From: Dyella sp. SG609
GTDB lineage: Bacteria; Pseudomonadota; Gammaproteobacteria; Xanthomonadales; Rhodanobacteraceae
Assembly: GCF_012275375.1 (NCBI RefSeq)
Contig: NZ_JAAZQJ010000003.1
Coordinates: 124,001-188,000, forward strand
Reading direction: 5' to 3'
DNA: 64,000 bases
This document shows positions 25,475-35,115 of the stretch, one piece after another; positions within the stretch are counted from its first letter, which is position 1; every line of letters starts with the position of its first letter. The notes beneath the pieces were generated by a model. The model was not told the origin of the DNA. It made no database searches and was given only the letters and a program-made list of their open reading frames with translations. The position numbers were made by a program, and so were the translations under genes.

Positions 25475-27124
25475 TCACGCGGCGGACGGCTGCGCAGCCG
25501 GCCTCGACGACAGGTCGGCTTCCAGCATCAGCGCCGCGGCACGCTCGGCCAGCATCAAGGTGGGTGCATTGGTGTTGCCGGTGATCAGCGTGGGCATTAC
25601 CGAAGCATCCACCACGCGCAGGCCCGGCACGCCCCACACGCGCAGCTCGCTGTCCACCACGGCCTCGTGTTCGCGCCCCATGCGGCAGGTGCCCACGGGG
25701 TGGTAGATGGTCTCGGCGCGGCGGCGGATGAAGTCCTCGTATTCCGCGTCGGTGCGCAGTTCCGTGGCCGGTTGCACCGGTGCGCCGCGGAAGGCGTCGA
25801 ACGGTGCCTGCGCGAAGATCTCGCGGGACAGGCGTGCGGCCTCGATCATCATCTTCAGATCGTGGCCTTCCGCATCGCCGAGGTAGTTGGCGTGGATGGC
25901 GATGGGCGCCGCCGGATTCGCCGAACGCAGGCGCAGCTGCCCGCGGCTGCGCGGATGCAGATAGCACGCGTGCACGGTGTAGCCCCGGCCGGGCAGGGCG
26001 CGTGCGCCGTGGTCGTCCAGCTGCGCGGGGATGAAATGGAACTGGATATCGCAACGCTCGTCCGGCGCGTGCCGGCTGCGCACGAAGCCGCCGGCTTCGG
26101 CGGCGTTGGAGGTACCGATGCCGTCGCGGTGCCGCGCATAGCGCCAGGCCACGGCCAGGTCGTTGAGATGGTCGAAGGTGGCGCGGCTGTGGGTGCCGGT
26201 GACGCTGCAGATGTCGAGGTGATCCTGCAGGTGGGCGCCGACGTGCGGCTGGTCCAGTGCCACCGCCACGCCGTGTTCGCGCAGATGATCGGCCGGGCCG
26301 ATGCCGGACAGCATCAGCAACTGCGGCGTGTTGATCGCGCCGGCGGCGAGGATCACCTCGCCGGCCTCGACGCGCCGTCCATCGATCTGCACCCCCACCG
26401 CACGGCCTCGCTCGATCAGCACCCGCTGCGCCAGCACGCCGGTGCGCACTTCCAGATTGGCGCGCTGCAGGGCGGGCCGCAGATACGCCACCGCGGCCGA
26501 GCAGCGCGCGCCGTCGCGCTGGGTCACCTGGTACAGGCCGAAGCCGTCCTGCCGTTCGCCGTTGAAGTCGGGGTTGCGGTAATAACCCGCGGCGACACCG
26601 GCATCGATGAAGGCACCCGACAGCTCGCTGTGGAAGCGCAGGTCCGCCACGCCCAGCGGCCCGCCCGTGCCATGCCAGAGGCCGGCGCCGCGCGCGTTGT
26701 CCTCGCCGCGCAGGAACCACGGCAGCACGGCGTTCCAGCTCCAGCGTGCATCGCCGGTGGCCTGCGCCCAGGCGTCGTAGTCGGCCGCGGCGCCGCGGAT
26801 GTAGCACATGGCATTGATCGAACTGGAACCGCCCAGCGTCTTGCCGCGCGGCCACCACAGGCGGCGGTGGCCGAGCTGCGCTTCGGGTTCGGTGCGGTAG
26901 CCCCAGTTGATGCGCTGGCTGCCGTAGATCCGCGCCAGGCCGCGATGGTCGCCGACCAGCTTGGCGATGCCGGCGGGCATGTGGATCAGCGGATTCAGGT
27001 CGCGCGGCCCGGCTTCCAGCAGCAACACGCGTTTGCCCGGGTGTGCGCTCAGCCGGTTGGCCAGCACGCAGCCGGCGGAGCCGCCGCCGACGATCACATA
27101 GTCGTAGTCCATGCGCTTGCCCAT
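25475..27124 (-). CDS. GMC-family flavin oxidoreductase (choline/alcohol dehydrogenase-like)
   Basis: A 549-residue FAD enzyme. The N-terminal dinucleotide fold reads YVIVGGGSAGCVLANRL, and GMC signature 1 is in GKTLGGSSSINAMCYIRG. Signature 2 is GAINTPQLLMLSGIGPADHL. The active-site histidine region is YHPVGTCRMG, and the C-terminal VDASVMPTLITGNTNAPTLM matches BetA/AlkJ-type enzymes. Without betB or betI nearby, an alcohol dehydrogenase role is as likely as choline oxidation. ATG 27124 follows GGGGGAGA; the longer start at 27157 has no ribosome site and ATG 27112 is also possible. It diverges from the MFS gene with only ~70 bp between. Confidence 0.92.
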   Translation of the reverse strand: MGKRMDYDYVIVGGGSAGCVLANRLSAHPGKRVLLLEAGPRDLNPLIHMPAGIAKLVGDHRGLARIYGSQRINWGYRTEPEAQLGHRRLWWPRGKTLGGSSSINAMCYIRGAAADYDAWAQATGDARWSWNAVLPWFLRGEDNARGAGLWHGTGGPLGVADLRFHSELSGAFIDAGVAAGYYRNPDFNGERQDGFGLYQVTQRDGARCSAAVAYLRPALQRANLEVRTGVLAQRVLIERGRAVGVQIDGRRVEAGEVILAAGAINTPQLLMLSGIGPADHLREHGVAVALDQPHVGAHLQDHLDICSVTGTHSRATFDHLNDLAVAWRYARHRDGIGTSNAAEAGGFVRSRHAPDERCDIQFHFIPAQLDDHGARALPGRGYTVHACYLHPRSRGQLRLRSANPAAPIAIHANYLGDAEGHDLKMMIEAARLSREIFAQAPFDAFRGAPVQPATELRTDAEYEDFIRRRAETIYHPVGTCRMGREHEAVVDSELRVWGVPGLRVVDASVMPTLITGNTNAPTLMLAERAAALMLEADLSSRPAAQPSAA

Positions 27125-27191
27125 CCGTCTCCCCCGTGGCCGCCGCTGGCGCGTCATGCTCGCATGCTAGTCTGCGCGCGACCTACGCAGG

Positions 27192-28478
27192 ATGTCCCCG
27201 GTGAACTCACCTCGTCCTACCGCGACCGGCCAGGCCCATGCCCCCGTGCTGTCCGCCGTGGCGTTCTTCTTCGTGATGGCGGGCTACTACATCATCCGGC
27301 CGGTGCGCGACCAGCTCGGCGGCGCGGTGGGCGCGCAGGCGCTGCCGCTGTTCTACGCCGCGGTGCTGCTGGTGATGCTGCTGCTCACGCCGCTGTTCGG
27401 CATCCTGGTGGCGCGCTTTCCGCGCAAGCAGCTGCTGAGCTGGAGCTACTGCTTCTTCGCGCTGTGCCTGCTGGCCTTCGTGCCCGCCTTCGTGGCGCAG
27501 GACCGCATCGGCGCACGCTCGCTGGGCATGGCGTTCTATGTGTTCGGCAGCGTGTTCAATCTGTTCGTGGTGTCGCTGTTCTGGAGCTTCATGGCGGACA
27601 TCTTCGACAGCGCCGGGGCGCGCAAGGTGTTCTCGCTGATCGCCCTGGGCGGCATGGCGGGCGCGGTGGCCGGCCCTGTCATCACCAAGCTGCTGGTGAC
27701 GGCGATCGGCGTGGCGCCGCTGCTGGTGGTGTCGGCGGCGAGCCTGCTGGTGGCGCTGGCCTTGCTGCTGTCGCTCTCCGGCAGCCAGCAGCGCGGAGCC
27801 GGCGCGGACCAGCCCTTGGGCGGCTCGATCTGGGCCGGCATCAAGGAGCTGTGGTCGCGGCCTTTCCTGCGCTACATGGCGATTTTGATGCTGCTGGGCG
27901 ACGGCATCGGCACGCTCGCCTATGCGCTGATGGCCGACTACACCAAGGCGCACATCGCCGACAAAGTGGCGCGCACCGCCTTCTACAACGACATCGACCT
28001 CTACACCAATGTGATCGGCGCGGTGCTGCAGCTGACCGTCACGCGCTGGCTGATGATGCGCCACGGCGCGGGCTGGGGCCTGGTGGTGCCGGCACTGGTG
28101 AACCTGGTGCTGCTGCTGGGGCTGGCCCTGGTCGGCACCGGCCAGATCGCGCTGTTCGGCTATGCGGTGCCGATGCTGGCGGTGACCATGGTCGGCTCGC
28201 GCGCCTTCGCCTACGGCATGACCAAGCCGGCGCAGGACGCGCTGTACACCCGCGTGCCGCGCGAGACGCGCTACAAGGGCAAGAACTTCGTGGAGACCGC
28301 GGTGTGGCGCTTCGGCGACGTGCTGGTCACCAGCGGCGTCAACCTGTTCGGCATGCTGGGCGTGACGCTGTCGGGCATGGCCTCGGTCGGCGTCGGCATT
28401 TCGGCGCTGGCGGCGTGGATCGCGCGCCGCGCGGGCCGGGCGCCGGACCTTGCGCCGGACGCGCCCGCGAAGCCCTGA
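27192..28478 (+). CDS. MFS transporter, resembling NTP/NDP exchange-type (ATP:ADP antiporter-like) carriers
   Basis: The 428-residue integral membrane protein has about twelve hydrophobic helices. It starts with a helix containing FFFVMAGYYIIRPVRDQLGG; the YYIIRPVRD element recalls the first helix of bacterial ATP:ADP-translocase-related MFS proteins. GSVFNLFVVSLFWSFMADIF and the late loop RETRYKGKNFVETAVWRFGD are also characteristic of that group. Free-living bacteria carry these as uncharacterised transporters, so substrate is unknown. ATG 27192 lies right after GCAGG; GTG 27201, eight bases after AGGA, may be the true start. Confidence 0.8.
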   Translation: MSPVNSPRPTATGQAHAPVLSAVAFFFVMAGYYIIRPVRDQLGGAVGAQALPLFYAAVLLVMLLLTPLFGILVARFPRKQLLSWSYCFFALCLLAFVPAFVAQDRIGARSLGMAFYVFGSVFNLFVVSLFWSFMADIFDSAGARKVFSLIALGGMAGAVAGPVITKLLVTAIGVAPLLVVSAASLLVALALLLSLSGSQQRGAGADQPLGGSIWAGIKELWSRPFLRYMAILMLLGDGIGTLAYALMADYTKAHIADKVARTAFYNDIDLYTNVIGAVLQLTVTRWLMMRHGAGWGLVVPALVNLVLLLGLALVGTGQIALFGYAVPMLAVTMVGSRAFAYGMTKPAQDALYTRVPRETRYKGKNFVETAVWRFGDVLVTSGVNLFGMLGVTLSGMASVGVGISALAAWIARRAGRAPDLAPDAPAKP

Positions 28479-28496
28479 CAACCTTTCGAGGGTGAA

Positions 28497-28616
28497 TCCT
28501 TCTCCCCTCGGGAGAAGGTGGCGGCAGCCGGATGAGGGTACGGGCGGAGTGGGACGTTTCACTTCGCCCGTACCCTCACCCCAACCCCTCTCCCGGAGGG
28601 AGAGGGGCTTCAATCA
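28497..28616. repeat. Intergenic palindromic repeat element
   Basis: Between the MFS and CBS genes lies a nested palindrome. GAGGGTACGGGCGGAGTG (28534-28551) pairs with CACTTCGCCCGTACCCTC (28560-28577) with one G-U, flanked by TCTCCCCTCGGGAGA and CCTCTCCCGGAGGGAGAGG hairpins. This layout is typical of REP-like elements dispersed in Xanthomonadales intergenic regions; only one copy lies in this window. It may also end transcripts from both sides. Confidence 0.7.
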
Positions 28617-28621
28617 AGGAA

Positions 28622-29053
28622 TCAGCGCCCGGCGATATACTGCTCGAGGTGGTCGATCTGTTCGGCCTGTTCCTCGATCACCGCCTTGACCAGATCGCCG
28701 ATCGAGATCACCCCGATCACGCGGCTGTCGTGCACCACCGGCAGGTGGCGGATGCGGCTGTCGGTGCACAGGCGCATGCAGTATTCGACTTCCGTGTCGG
28801 GGCCGACGGTGAGTGCGGGGCTGCTCATGATCTCGGCCACCGAAGTCTGCGCCGAAGAGCGGCCCTGCAGGATCACCTTGCGCGCGTAGTCGCGCTCGGA
28901 AACCATGCCGACAAGCTGCTCGCCGCGCATCACCAGCAACGCGCCGACCTGGCGTTCGGCCATGTGCTTGATGGCGTCCAGCACCGTCGCGTCTTCCGCG
29001 ATGCTGAAGACCTGATGCCCCTTGCTGTCCAGCAGATGCTTGACCTGACGCAT
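28622..29053 (-). CDS. Two-CBS-domain protein
   Basis: A 143-residue soluble protein made of two CBS motifs: residues about 10-65 (AEDATVLDAIKHMAERQVGALLV) and about 72-130 (VAEIMSSPALTVGPDTEVE, RIRHLPVVHDSRVIGVISIGD). CBS pairs bind adenosine nucleotides such as AMP, ATP or SAM and act as energy or redox sensors. It is unfused and has no obvious partner. ATG 29053 has GGAGG upstream. Confidence 0.93.
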   Translation of the reverse strand: MRQVKHLLDSKGHQVFSIAEDATVLDAIKHMAERQVGALLVMRGEQLVGMVSERDYARKVILQGRSSAQTSVAEIMSSPALTVGPDTEVEYCMRLCTDSRIRHLPVVHDSRVIGVISIGDLVKAVIEEQAEQIDHLEQYIAGR

Positions 29054-29146
29054 GCCTGGCCTCCGGAGTGAAGGTGGACGATCGCCGCATCAGTCTAGCG
29101 CCGCTGCCTGCTGGAGGTGTAGCGCGGACGTGAATCCGCCCGGCGC

Positions 29147-30094
29147 TCAGCCGCGTCCGCCGCGGCGCCGTTCCTCGATGAAGTACAGCGGCCGCTGCTT
29201 GCTCTCCGCGTAGCTGCGGCCCAGGTATTCGCCGATCACGCCCAGCGCCAGCAGCTGGATGCCGCCGAGGAACAGGATCACCAGCATCAAGGTGGGATAG
29301 CCGCGCACCGCGTCGCCCCAGATCAAGGCCTTGGCCAGCACCCATACGCCGTAGGCGAAAGCCAGCAGCGAGGCGCTGATGCCGATCCAGGTGGCCAGGC
29401 GCAGCGGCGCGGTGGAAAACGAAGTGATGCCTTCCACCGCCAGCTGGGTCAGGCGCCAGTAGTTCCATTTGGTCTGGCCGGCGTGGCGCGGGTCGCGTTC
29501 GTAGCGCACCGACGTCTGGCGGTAGCCGATCCAGGCGAACAGGCCTTTCATGAAGCGCTGCCTTTCGCGCAGCTGGCGCAGCGCGTCCAGGGCGCGGCGC
29601 GAGAGCAGGCGGAAGTCGCCGGTGTCGCGCGGCACGGCGGTGTCGGAGAGCTTTTCCATCGTGCGGTAGAACGCCGCCGAGGTGAACCGCTTCAAGCCGG
29701 TTTCGCCGGCGCGGGCGCTGCGGGTGGCGTAGACCACGTCGTAGCCGGCGCGCCACTGTTCGACCAGGGCGGGGATCAGTTCGGGCGGGTCCTGCAGGTC
29801 GGCGTCGATCACCACCACCGCGTCGGCGTCGGCTTCGTCCAGGCCGGCGGTCATTGCCGCCTCCTTGCCGAAGTTGCGCGAGAGCTTGAGGCCCGCGGCG
29901 CGCGGGTCGCGCTGGGTGAGCGCTTCGATGATGTCCCAGGTGCGGTCCGCGCTGCCGTCGTCCACGTACAGCACGCTGCAGTCGAGCGGCAGCTGGTCGA
30001 GCACGCCCGCCAGGCGCTGGTGGAAGGTGTCGAGCACCGCCGCTTCGTTATAGGCGGGCACGATGACGGTCAGCTGCGGCATGCGCGGGTCCAT
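29147..30094 (-). CDS. GT2 glycosyltransferase, GtrB/bactoprenol-glucosyltransferase type
   Basis: The 315-residue protein has a GT2 domain: TVIVPAYNEAAVLDTFHQRL, VLYVDDGSADRTWDII, SRNFGKEAAMTAGLDEA and VVVIDADLQDPPELIP. A conserved TKWNYWRLTQLAVEGITSFS segment and two C-terminal membrane helices follow. This is the GtrB/ArnC pattern that makes undecaprenyl-phosphate sugar at the inner membrane. It stands alone here without gtrA. ATG 30094 is used; ATG 30082 (MPQLTVIVP) is nearly as good. Confidence 0.92.
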   Translation of the reverse strand: MDPRMPQLTVIVPAYNEAAVLDTFHQRLAGVLDQLPLDCSVLYVDDGSADRTWDIIEALTQRDPRAAGLKLSRNFGKEAAMTAGLDEADADAVVVIDADLQDPPELIPALVEQWRAGYDVVYATRSARAGETGLKRFTSAAFYRTMEKLSDTAVPRDTGDFRLLSRRALDALRQLRERQRFMKGLFAWIGYRQTSVRYERDPRHAGQTKWNYWRLTQLAVEGITSFSTAPLRLATWIGISASLLAFAYGVWVLAKALIWGDAVRGYPTLMLVILFLGGIQLLALGVIGEYLGRSYAESKQRPLYFIEERRRGGRG

Positions 30095-30143
30095 GCGGGA
30101 AACCCGCGCATGCTAGCGGACCGCCCGTGCGGCGGCGACGTTT

Positions 30144-30884
30144 TCAGCGCGTGCGGCGCACCTGCGCCGGCGTGTCGCCGCGCAGATAGCCCGGGCCGCC
30201 CAATTGGCCCATCTGCTGCTGGATCCAGGCGGCACGGCTCAGCACGTAGGGGCTGGGCTGGGCCACCTTGAAGCGGCGCGGGCTGGGCAGCACCGCGGCC
30301 AGGCGCGCCGCCTGGGTCGGCGCCAGCCGGGCGGGCGCCGTATGGAAATACGCATCGCTGGCCGCGCCCACGCCGTAGACGCCGTCGCCCAGCTCCGCGA
30401 TGTTCATGTACACCTCGAGGATGCGCTGCTTGGGCCAGGTCGCCTCGATCAGCACGGTGAAATACGCCTCCAGCCCCTTGCGCACGAAGCTGCGGCCATT
30501 CCACAGGAACAGGTTCTTGGCGGTCTGCTGGCTGATCGTGCTGGCGCCGCGCAGGCGCTTGCCGTCTTCGGCGGCGTCCATGGCGTTCTGGATGGAGTCG
30601 AAGTCGAAGCCGTGGTGGAACGGGAATTTCTGGTCCTCGCCGGCCACCATCGCCATCGGCACGTAGGGCGACACTTCCGACCATGGCACCCAGCGGTAGC
30701 GCAGGTGGAAATCCGGCTCGCCGTGGATCAGAGCGCTCAGGCGCCGTTCCATCATCACCGCCGACGTCCACGGCGGCACGAAGCGCAGCACCAGTACCGC
30801 GAACCAGCTCAGGGCAAGCCAGGCAAGCGCCAGGATGGCGACCGGGCGCAGCAGGCGGACGATGAGGGAGCGGCTGGGCGGCAT
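30144..30884 (-). CDS. mtgA: Monofunctional biosynthetic peptidoglycan transglycosylase
   Basis: A 246-residue glycosyltransferase family 51 enzyme that polymerises lipid II into glycan strands in the periplasm. One N-terminal membrane helix (PVAILALAWLALSWFAVLVL) is followed by the catalytic motifs MAMVAGEDQKFPFHHGFDFD (glutamate nucleophile region), RGASTISQQTAKNLFLW and RILEVYMNIAELGDGVYG. ATG 30884 is chosen; a TTG at 30938 would add residues with no ribosome site. Confidence 0.96.
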   Translation of the reverse strand: MPPSRSLIVRLLRPVAILALAWLALSWFAVLVLRFVPPWTSAVMMERRLSALIHGEPDFHLRYRWVPWSEVSPYVPMAMVAGEDQKFPFHHGFDFDSIQNAMDAAEDGKRLRGASTISQQTAKNLFLWNGRSFVRKGLEAYFTVLIEATWPKQRILEVYMNIAELGDGVYGVGAASDAYFHTAPARLAPTQAARLAAVLPSPRRFKVAQPSPYVLSRAAWIQQQMGQLGGPGYLRGDTPAQVRRTR

Positions 30885-31056
30885 GGGAACGCGGTCATAA
30901 GGGACGCGGCAGTATAAGAGGCCGCCCGGCCGCGCCAAGCCGGCCCGCCGGCCCGGCTGGCATACACTGGGCTGCGCTGCCGCCTCCCGGCCTGCCGGCT
31001 TGCATGCCCGCGCGACGCCCCCATCTCTGCGCGCTTGTCCTTAGAGGTCCGAATCC

Positions 31057-31953
31057 GTGGAAACCGTTCTTGTCGAAGACGTGCTGCACCGCTTCCTGCT
31101 CGAGCGCGCCGGCGTGCGCGGCGTGCTGGTGCGGCTGGGCGCCGCCTGGCGCGAAGTGGCCGGGCGCGCGGACTATCCGCCGGCGCTGCGTTCCCTGCTG
31201 GGCGAATCGCTGGCGGCCAGCGCGCTGCTGACCGGCAACATCAAGCTGGAAGGCAATCTGTCGATCGAGCTCAAGAGCAGCGGCGCGCTGCGCCTGCTGT
31301 TCACCGAATGCACCGACCAGGGCCGCCTGCGCGGCCTGGCGCGCTGGGACGGCGTGCTGCCGGCGCCGCTCGCGCTGGAGGAGCTGCCGGAGGCGGTCAT
31401 GGCCATCACCATCGGCCACGCCGAGCGCGGCCAGCGCTACCAGGGCCTGGTCGACCTGCGCCATCCGCAGCTCGGCGGCGCGCTGGAAGGCTATTTCACC
31501 CAGTCCGAGCAGCTGCCGGCGCGCATCCTGCTGGCTGCCGACGGCGAGCACGCCGTCGGCCTGATGCTGCAGCGCCTGCCCGGCGAAGGCGGCCGCGATG
31601 GCGTGCAGGACGACGACGCCTGGCCGCGCATCGGCCACCTGGTCGACACGCTGGGCAAGGAAGAAATGCTCGCCACCGCGCCGGAGGAGCTGCTGTACCG
31701 GCTGTTCCACGAGGAATCCGTGCGCCTGTTCGACCCGCGCCCGCTGGCCTTCGGCTGCAGCTGCACGCGCGAGCGCGTGGAATCGATGCTGCGCTCGCTG
31801 GGCCGCGAGGAAGTGGAAGCCGCGCTGGAAGCGCGCGAGGGCGAGATCGAGGTGACCTGCGAGTTCTGCGCGCAGCGCTATACCTTCGACCGCATTGACG
31901 CCGAACACCTGCTCAGCCATTCCGCGGTGAGCGCGCCGGGCACGGCGCAGTAA
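31057..31953 (+). CDS. hslO: Redox-regulated holdase chaperone Hsp33
   Basis: The 298-residue Hsp33 has an N-terminal core (ASALLTGNIKLEGNLSIELK, CTDQGRLRGLARWDG). The C-terminal zinc switch is CSC at about 233-235 and CEFC at about 268-271, which coordinate zinc in the reduced, inactive form and form disulfides under oxidative stress. The start codon is GTG 31057 with AGAGG upstream. It converges on the GGDEF-EAL gene with 13 bp between stops. Confidence 0.97.
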   Translation: METVLVEDVLHRFLLERAGVRGVLVRLGAAWREVAGRADYPPALRSLLGESLAASALLTGNIKLEGNLSIELKSSGALRLLFTECTDQGRLRGLARWDGVLPAPLALEELPEAVMAITIGHAERGQRYQGLVDLRHPQLGGALEGYFTQSEQLPARILLAADGEHAVGLMLQRLPGEGGRDGVQDDDAWPRIGHLVDTLGKEEMLATAPEELLYRLFHEESVRLFDPRPLAFGCSCTRERVESMLRSLGREEVEAALEAREGEIEVTCEFCAQRYTFDRIDAEHLLSHSAVSAPGTAQ

Positions 31954-31966
31954 AGCCGGTGGTGCT

Positions 31967-34861
31967 TCAGGGCAGCGCGAAGTGATATTCGCGCTGCAGC
32001 CACACGTCCGCGGCATGCGGCGTGGCGAACAGGAAACCCTGGCCGTAGCGGCAGCCGACGCGCAGCAGCGCCTCGCGCTGGTCTTCCTGCTCGATGCCTT
32101 CGGCGATCACCTGCATCTGCAATGAGTCCGCCAGCACCTGGATGGCGCGCACCACGGCCAGGCTGTGGCCGCCTTCGCGCGGCAGTTCGGTGATGAAGGA
32201 GCGGTCCACCTTCAGCGTGCTGATCGGGTACTGATGCAGGTAGCTCAGCGACGAGTAGCCGGTGCCGAAATCGTCCAGCGCGATGCCGACGTCGTGGGCG
32301 CGCAGGTTGTCCAGGATGCGCTTCACCTGTGAGGCGTTTTCCAGCAGGGCGCGCTCGGTGACTTCGATGCGCAGGCAGCGCGTGGGCACGCCATGCGCGG
32401 CCAGCAGGTCGAGCAGGCGGCGGTCCAGGTCCGGCGAGCGGAAGTGGCGGCCGGACACATTGATGCTGACGAAGCCGTCGCTGCCGGTAAGCGCCTCGGC
32501 CTGGGCGCAGACCTGTTCGAAGATCTGCCAGTCGATGCTTTCCGAGCAGCCGCTTTCCTCCGCCACGGCGAGGAAGTCGCTGGGCGTGAGCAGGCCGCGG
32601 TCCGGATGGCGCCAGCGCAGCAGCGCCTCGTAGCCCACGGTGCGGCCGTCTTCCAGCGAGACGATGGGCTGGTAGAACGGCACGAATTCGTTGCGGCTCA
32701 GCGCGCGGCGCAGGTCGCCTTCCATTTCCAGCAGGGACAGCGCCTCGCGGCGCAGGCGGTCGTCGAACACCGCGGCGCGGTGGCGGCCTTCGTCCTTGGC
32801 TCGGTACATGGCGGCGTCGGCATCGCGCAGCAGTTCTTCCGGGCGCTGGTAATGCGGGCCGGGCAGGGCGATGCCGATCGAGGCGGAGGTGAAGATCTCC
32901 TTGGCTCCCAGGCGGAACGGCGTCTGCAGCTCGGCGATGATGCGCTCGGCGATGACCAGCGCCATGCGGTAGTCGGTGATGCCTTCGGCCAGCACGGCGA
33001 ATTCGTCGCCGCCCAGGCGCGCCACCACGTCGCGGGTCTTCAGGCAGGCGCGGATGCGTCCGCCCACCTGGAACAGCAGGTCGTCGCCGACCAGATGCCC
33101 GACCGAATCGTTGATGACCTTGAAGCGATCCAGGTCGATGAACAGCACCGCGAACATGTCCTGCGGACTGCCGTGATAGCGCTGCAGCGCCTGTTCCAGC
33201 CGCTGCAGCAGCAGGGTGCGGTTGGGCAGGCCGGTGAGCGAGTCGTGCAGGGTTTCGTACTTGAGGCGGCGCTCCACGCGCTCGCGCTCGGCGATCTGTT
33301 CGCGCAGGTCGCGGTTGGCCAGCGCCAGCGCGCGGGTGCGCTCGGTGACGCGGCGTTCCAGGCTGGCGTAGGCCTGCTTCAGCGATTCGGTGGTGTGCTT
33401 GCGCTGCAGCGCATTGGCCACGTGGTAGCTGACGAAGGTGAGCAGCTCCTGGTCGCGCACGTCGTAGGTGTGCTCGGGCGAATAGCTCTGCACCGCCAGC
33501 ACGCCCATGGCGCGCTCGCCCCAGATCAGCGGCACGCCCAGCCAGCACACCGAGCGCGAGCCGTGCTGGCCGATCTCGCCCTGGCGGGCCAGGCGGTCGA
33601 TGTCGTCCGGCGAGGCCAGCAGCGGCTTGCCATGGCGCAGCACGTATTCGGTGAGGCCGCGGCCGTGCGAGCGCGGCAGGCGCACGGTGTCGAATTCGTC
33701 GACCGAATACGGGAAGGTGAGCTGGTTCGGTTCTTCGTCCAGCAGCGCGATATAGAAGTTGCGCGCGTACAGCAGGCCGCCGATGACGCGGTGCACGGCG
33801 GCGTAGAAGTTGTCCAGGCTTTCCGAGGCGTTGGCCAGTTCCGCGATGCGGAACAGCGCCGCCTGCAGGCGTTCGCCGCGCTGGCGCTGCAGCACCTGCT
33901 GGCGCAGCACGCGGTTGGCTTCGCGCAGCGCGGCGGTGCGGCTGGCCACGCGGCGTTCCAGTTCGGCGTGGGCTTCGCGGCGTTCCAGTGCCGTCTGCAC
34001 GTGCTTGGCCACGTAGCTGAGCAGTTCGCGGTCGTGCTCGGTGTAGTGGGTGTCCTCGCGGTAGCTCTGCACCACGATGCCGCCGACCACGCGGCCGTCG
34101 CGCTGCAGCGGCACGCCGAGCCAGTCCTCGCACACCGGGCCGAGCAGCACGAACTGGCCGGCGAACTGGCGCGAGAGTTCCTCCACCGAACCCATGATCG
34201 GCTGGCCGCCCTGCAGCAGGTTCCAGGTGAGGCTGTGGCGCATGTCCTGCAGCGGCACGCTCTGGTCGGGCAGGGGCGGGTCCTTGTCCATGGTGTCGAC
34301 GTAGTACGGGAAGCGCACGCTGTCGGTGGCCGGGTCGTACAGGGCGACGTAGAAATTTTCCGCGTACATCAGGCTGCCGAGGATGCCGTGCAGCGCGTGC
34401 ATCATCTCGGCCATGTTGTGTTCGGTGCTGGCCTGGTCGGCGATGGCGTAGAGCGCGCGCTGCAGGCGCTCGGCCATGGCCAGGCGGGAGATGGCCTCGT
34501 ACAGGCGCGAGGTCTCGGCCAGCTGGCGCAGGCGGGCGGCGGCCATGCGGCCCAGCCAGGCGATTTCCTCGGTGTCCGCGGCCGGCACCGGCCCTTCCGC
34601 GGCCAGGACCAGCAGGCGCTGGCACTGGGGATCCTCGGCCAGGGCCAGCTGGCCCGGCAGGAGCGGGTCGGCCGGCGATTCCAGCGCACGCCAGAGCAGG
34701 GCGCCGCGTACCCCGAGCGCTCGCAGCACGGCCCCGCACACCTCGGTGACCCCGGCCGCGTCGCCGGCCCGGAACAGGCCTTCCACGGCCGCATGCAACG
34801 CCGCGGAGTGGGACTCCGCAGACGGAAACATCGGGGTGGAACTGGTGGGTACTGAACTCAT
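31967..34861 (-). CDS. GAF-GAF-GGDEF-EAL cyclic-di-GMP signalling protein
   Basis: About 964 residues without membrane helices. After an Ala/Leu-rich N-terminal region come two GAF-like sensor domains (FYVALYDPATDSVRFPYYVD and FYIALLDEEPNQLTFPYSVD), each followed by a coiled coil ending VASRTAALREANR or VTERTRALALANR. The GGDEF domain has an intact RLGGDEFAVL near residue 617. The I-site reads KTRD rather than RxxD, so product inhibition may be weak. The EAL domain is intact (VGYEALLRWRHPDRG near 745; IALDDFGTGYSSLSYLHQYP), so both synthesis and breakdown are possible. ATG 34861 is tentative; GTG 34975 would add 38 residues. Confidence 0.9.
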   Translation of the reverse strand: MSSVPTSSTPMFPSAESHSAALHAAVEGLFRAGDAAGVTEVCGAVLRALGVRGALLWRALESPADPLLPGQLALAEDPQCQRLLVLAAEGPVPAADTEEIAWLGRMAAARLRQLAETSRLYEAISRLAMAERLQRALYAIADQASTEHNMAEMMHALHGILGSLMYAENFYVALYDPATDSVRFPYYVDTMDKDPPLPDQSVPLQDMRHSLTWNLLQGGQPIMGSVEELSRQFAGQFVLLGPVCEDWLGVPLQRDGRVVGGIVVQSYREDTHYTEHDRELLSYVAKHVQTALERREAHAELERRVASRTAALREANRVLRQQVLQRQRGERLQAALFRIAELANASESLDNFYAAVHRVIGGLLYARNFYIALLDEEPNQLTFPYSVDEFDTVRLPRSHGRGLTEYVLRHGKPLLASPDDIDRLARQGEIGQHGSRSVCWLGVPLIWGERAMGVLAVQSYSPEHTYDVRDQELLTFVSYHVANALQRKHTTESLKQAYASLERRVTERTRALALANRDLREQIAERERVERRLKYETLHDSLTGLPNRTLLLQRLEQALQRYHGSPQDMFAVLFIDLDRFKVINDSVGHLVGDDLLFQVGGRIRACLKTRDVVARLGGDEFAVLAEGITDYRMALVIAERIIAELQTPFRLGAKEIFTSASIGIALPGPHYQRPEELLRDADAAMYRAKDEGRHRAAVFDDRLRREALSLLEMEGDLRRALSRNEFVPFYQPIVSLEDGRTVGYEALLRWRHPDRGLLTPSDFLAVAEESGCSESIDWQIFEQVCAQAEALTGSDGFVSINVSGRHFRSPDLDRRLLDLLAAHGVPTRCLRIEVTERALLENASQVKRILDNLRAHDVGIALDDFGTGYSSLSYLHQYPISTLKVDRSFITELPREGGHSLAVVRAIQVLADSLQMQVIAEGIEQEDQREALLRVGCRYGQGFLFATPHAADVWLQREYHFALP

Positions 34862-35115
34862 CCGGCGCGGACCGGTCCATGCGTTGCTCACATGCGCCTT
34901 TATATCGTCTCTGTTCAGCGTTGTCGCTGACGGGACGGGCGGGGGCGGACGCTTTTCGCCCTGATCGGACTCCACGTTTTTTTGCGGTCCCGGTCACCCA
35001 ATTACCAGGGCAAAAAGCTCGCTTGCAAAAGTTAAATTGTGGTAAGCTGCGCCCACCCGAGCCCTGGGGAGGGTGTGGGTTCCATCCACGTAGAGCCTTG
35101 ATTCGGTCCAATTCC

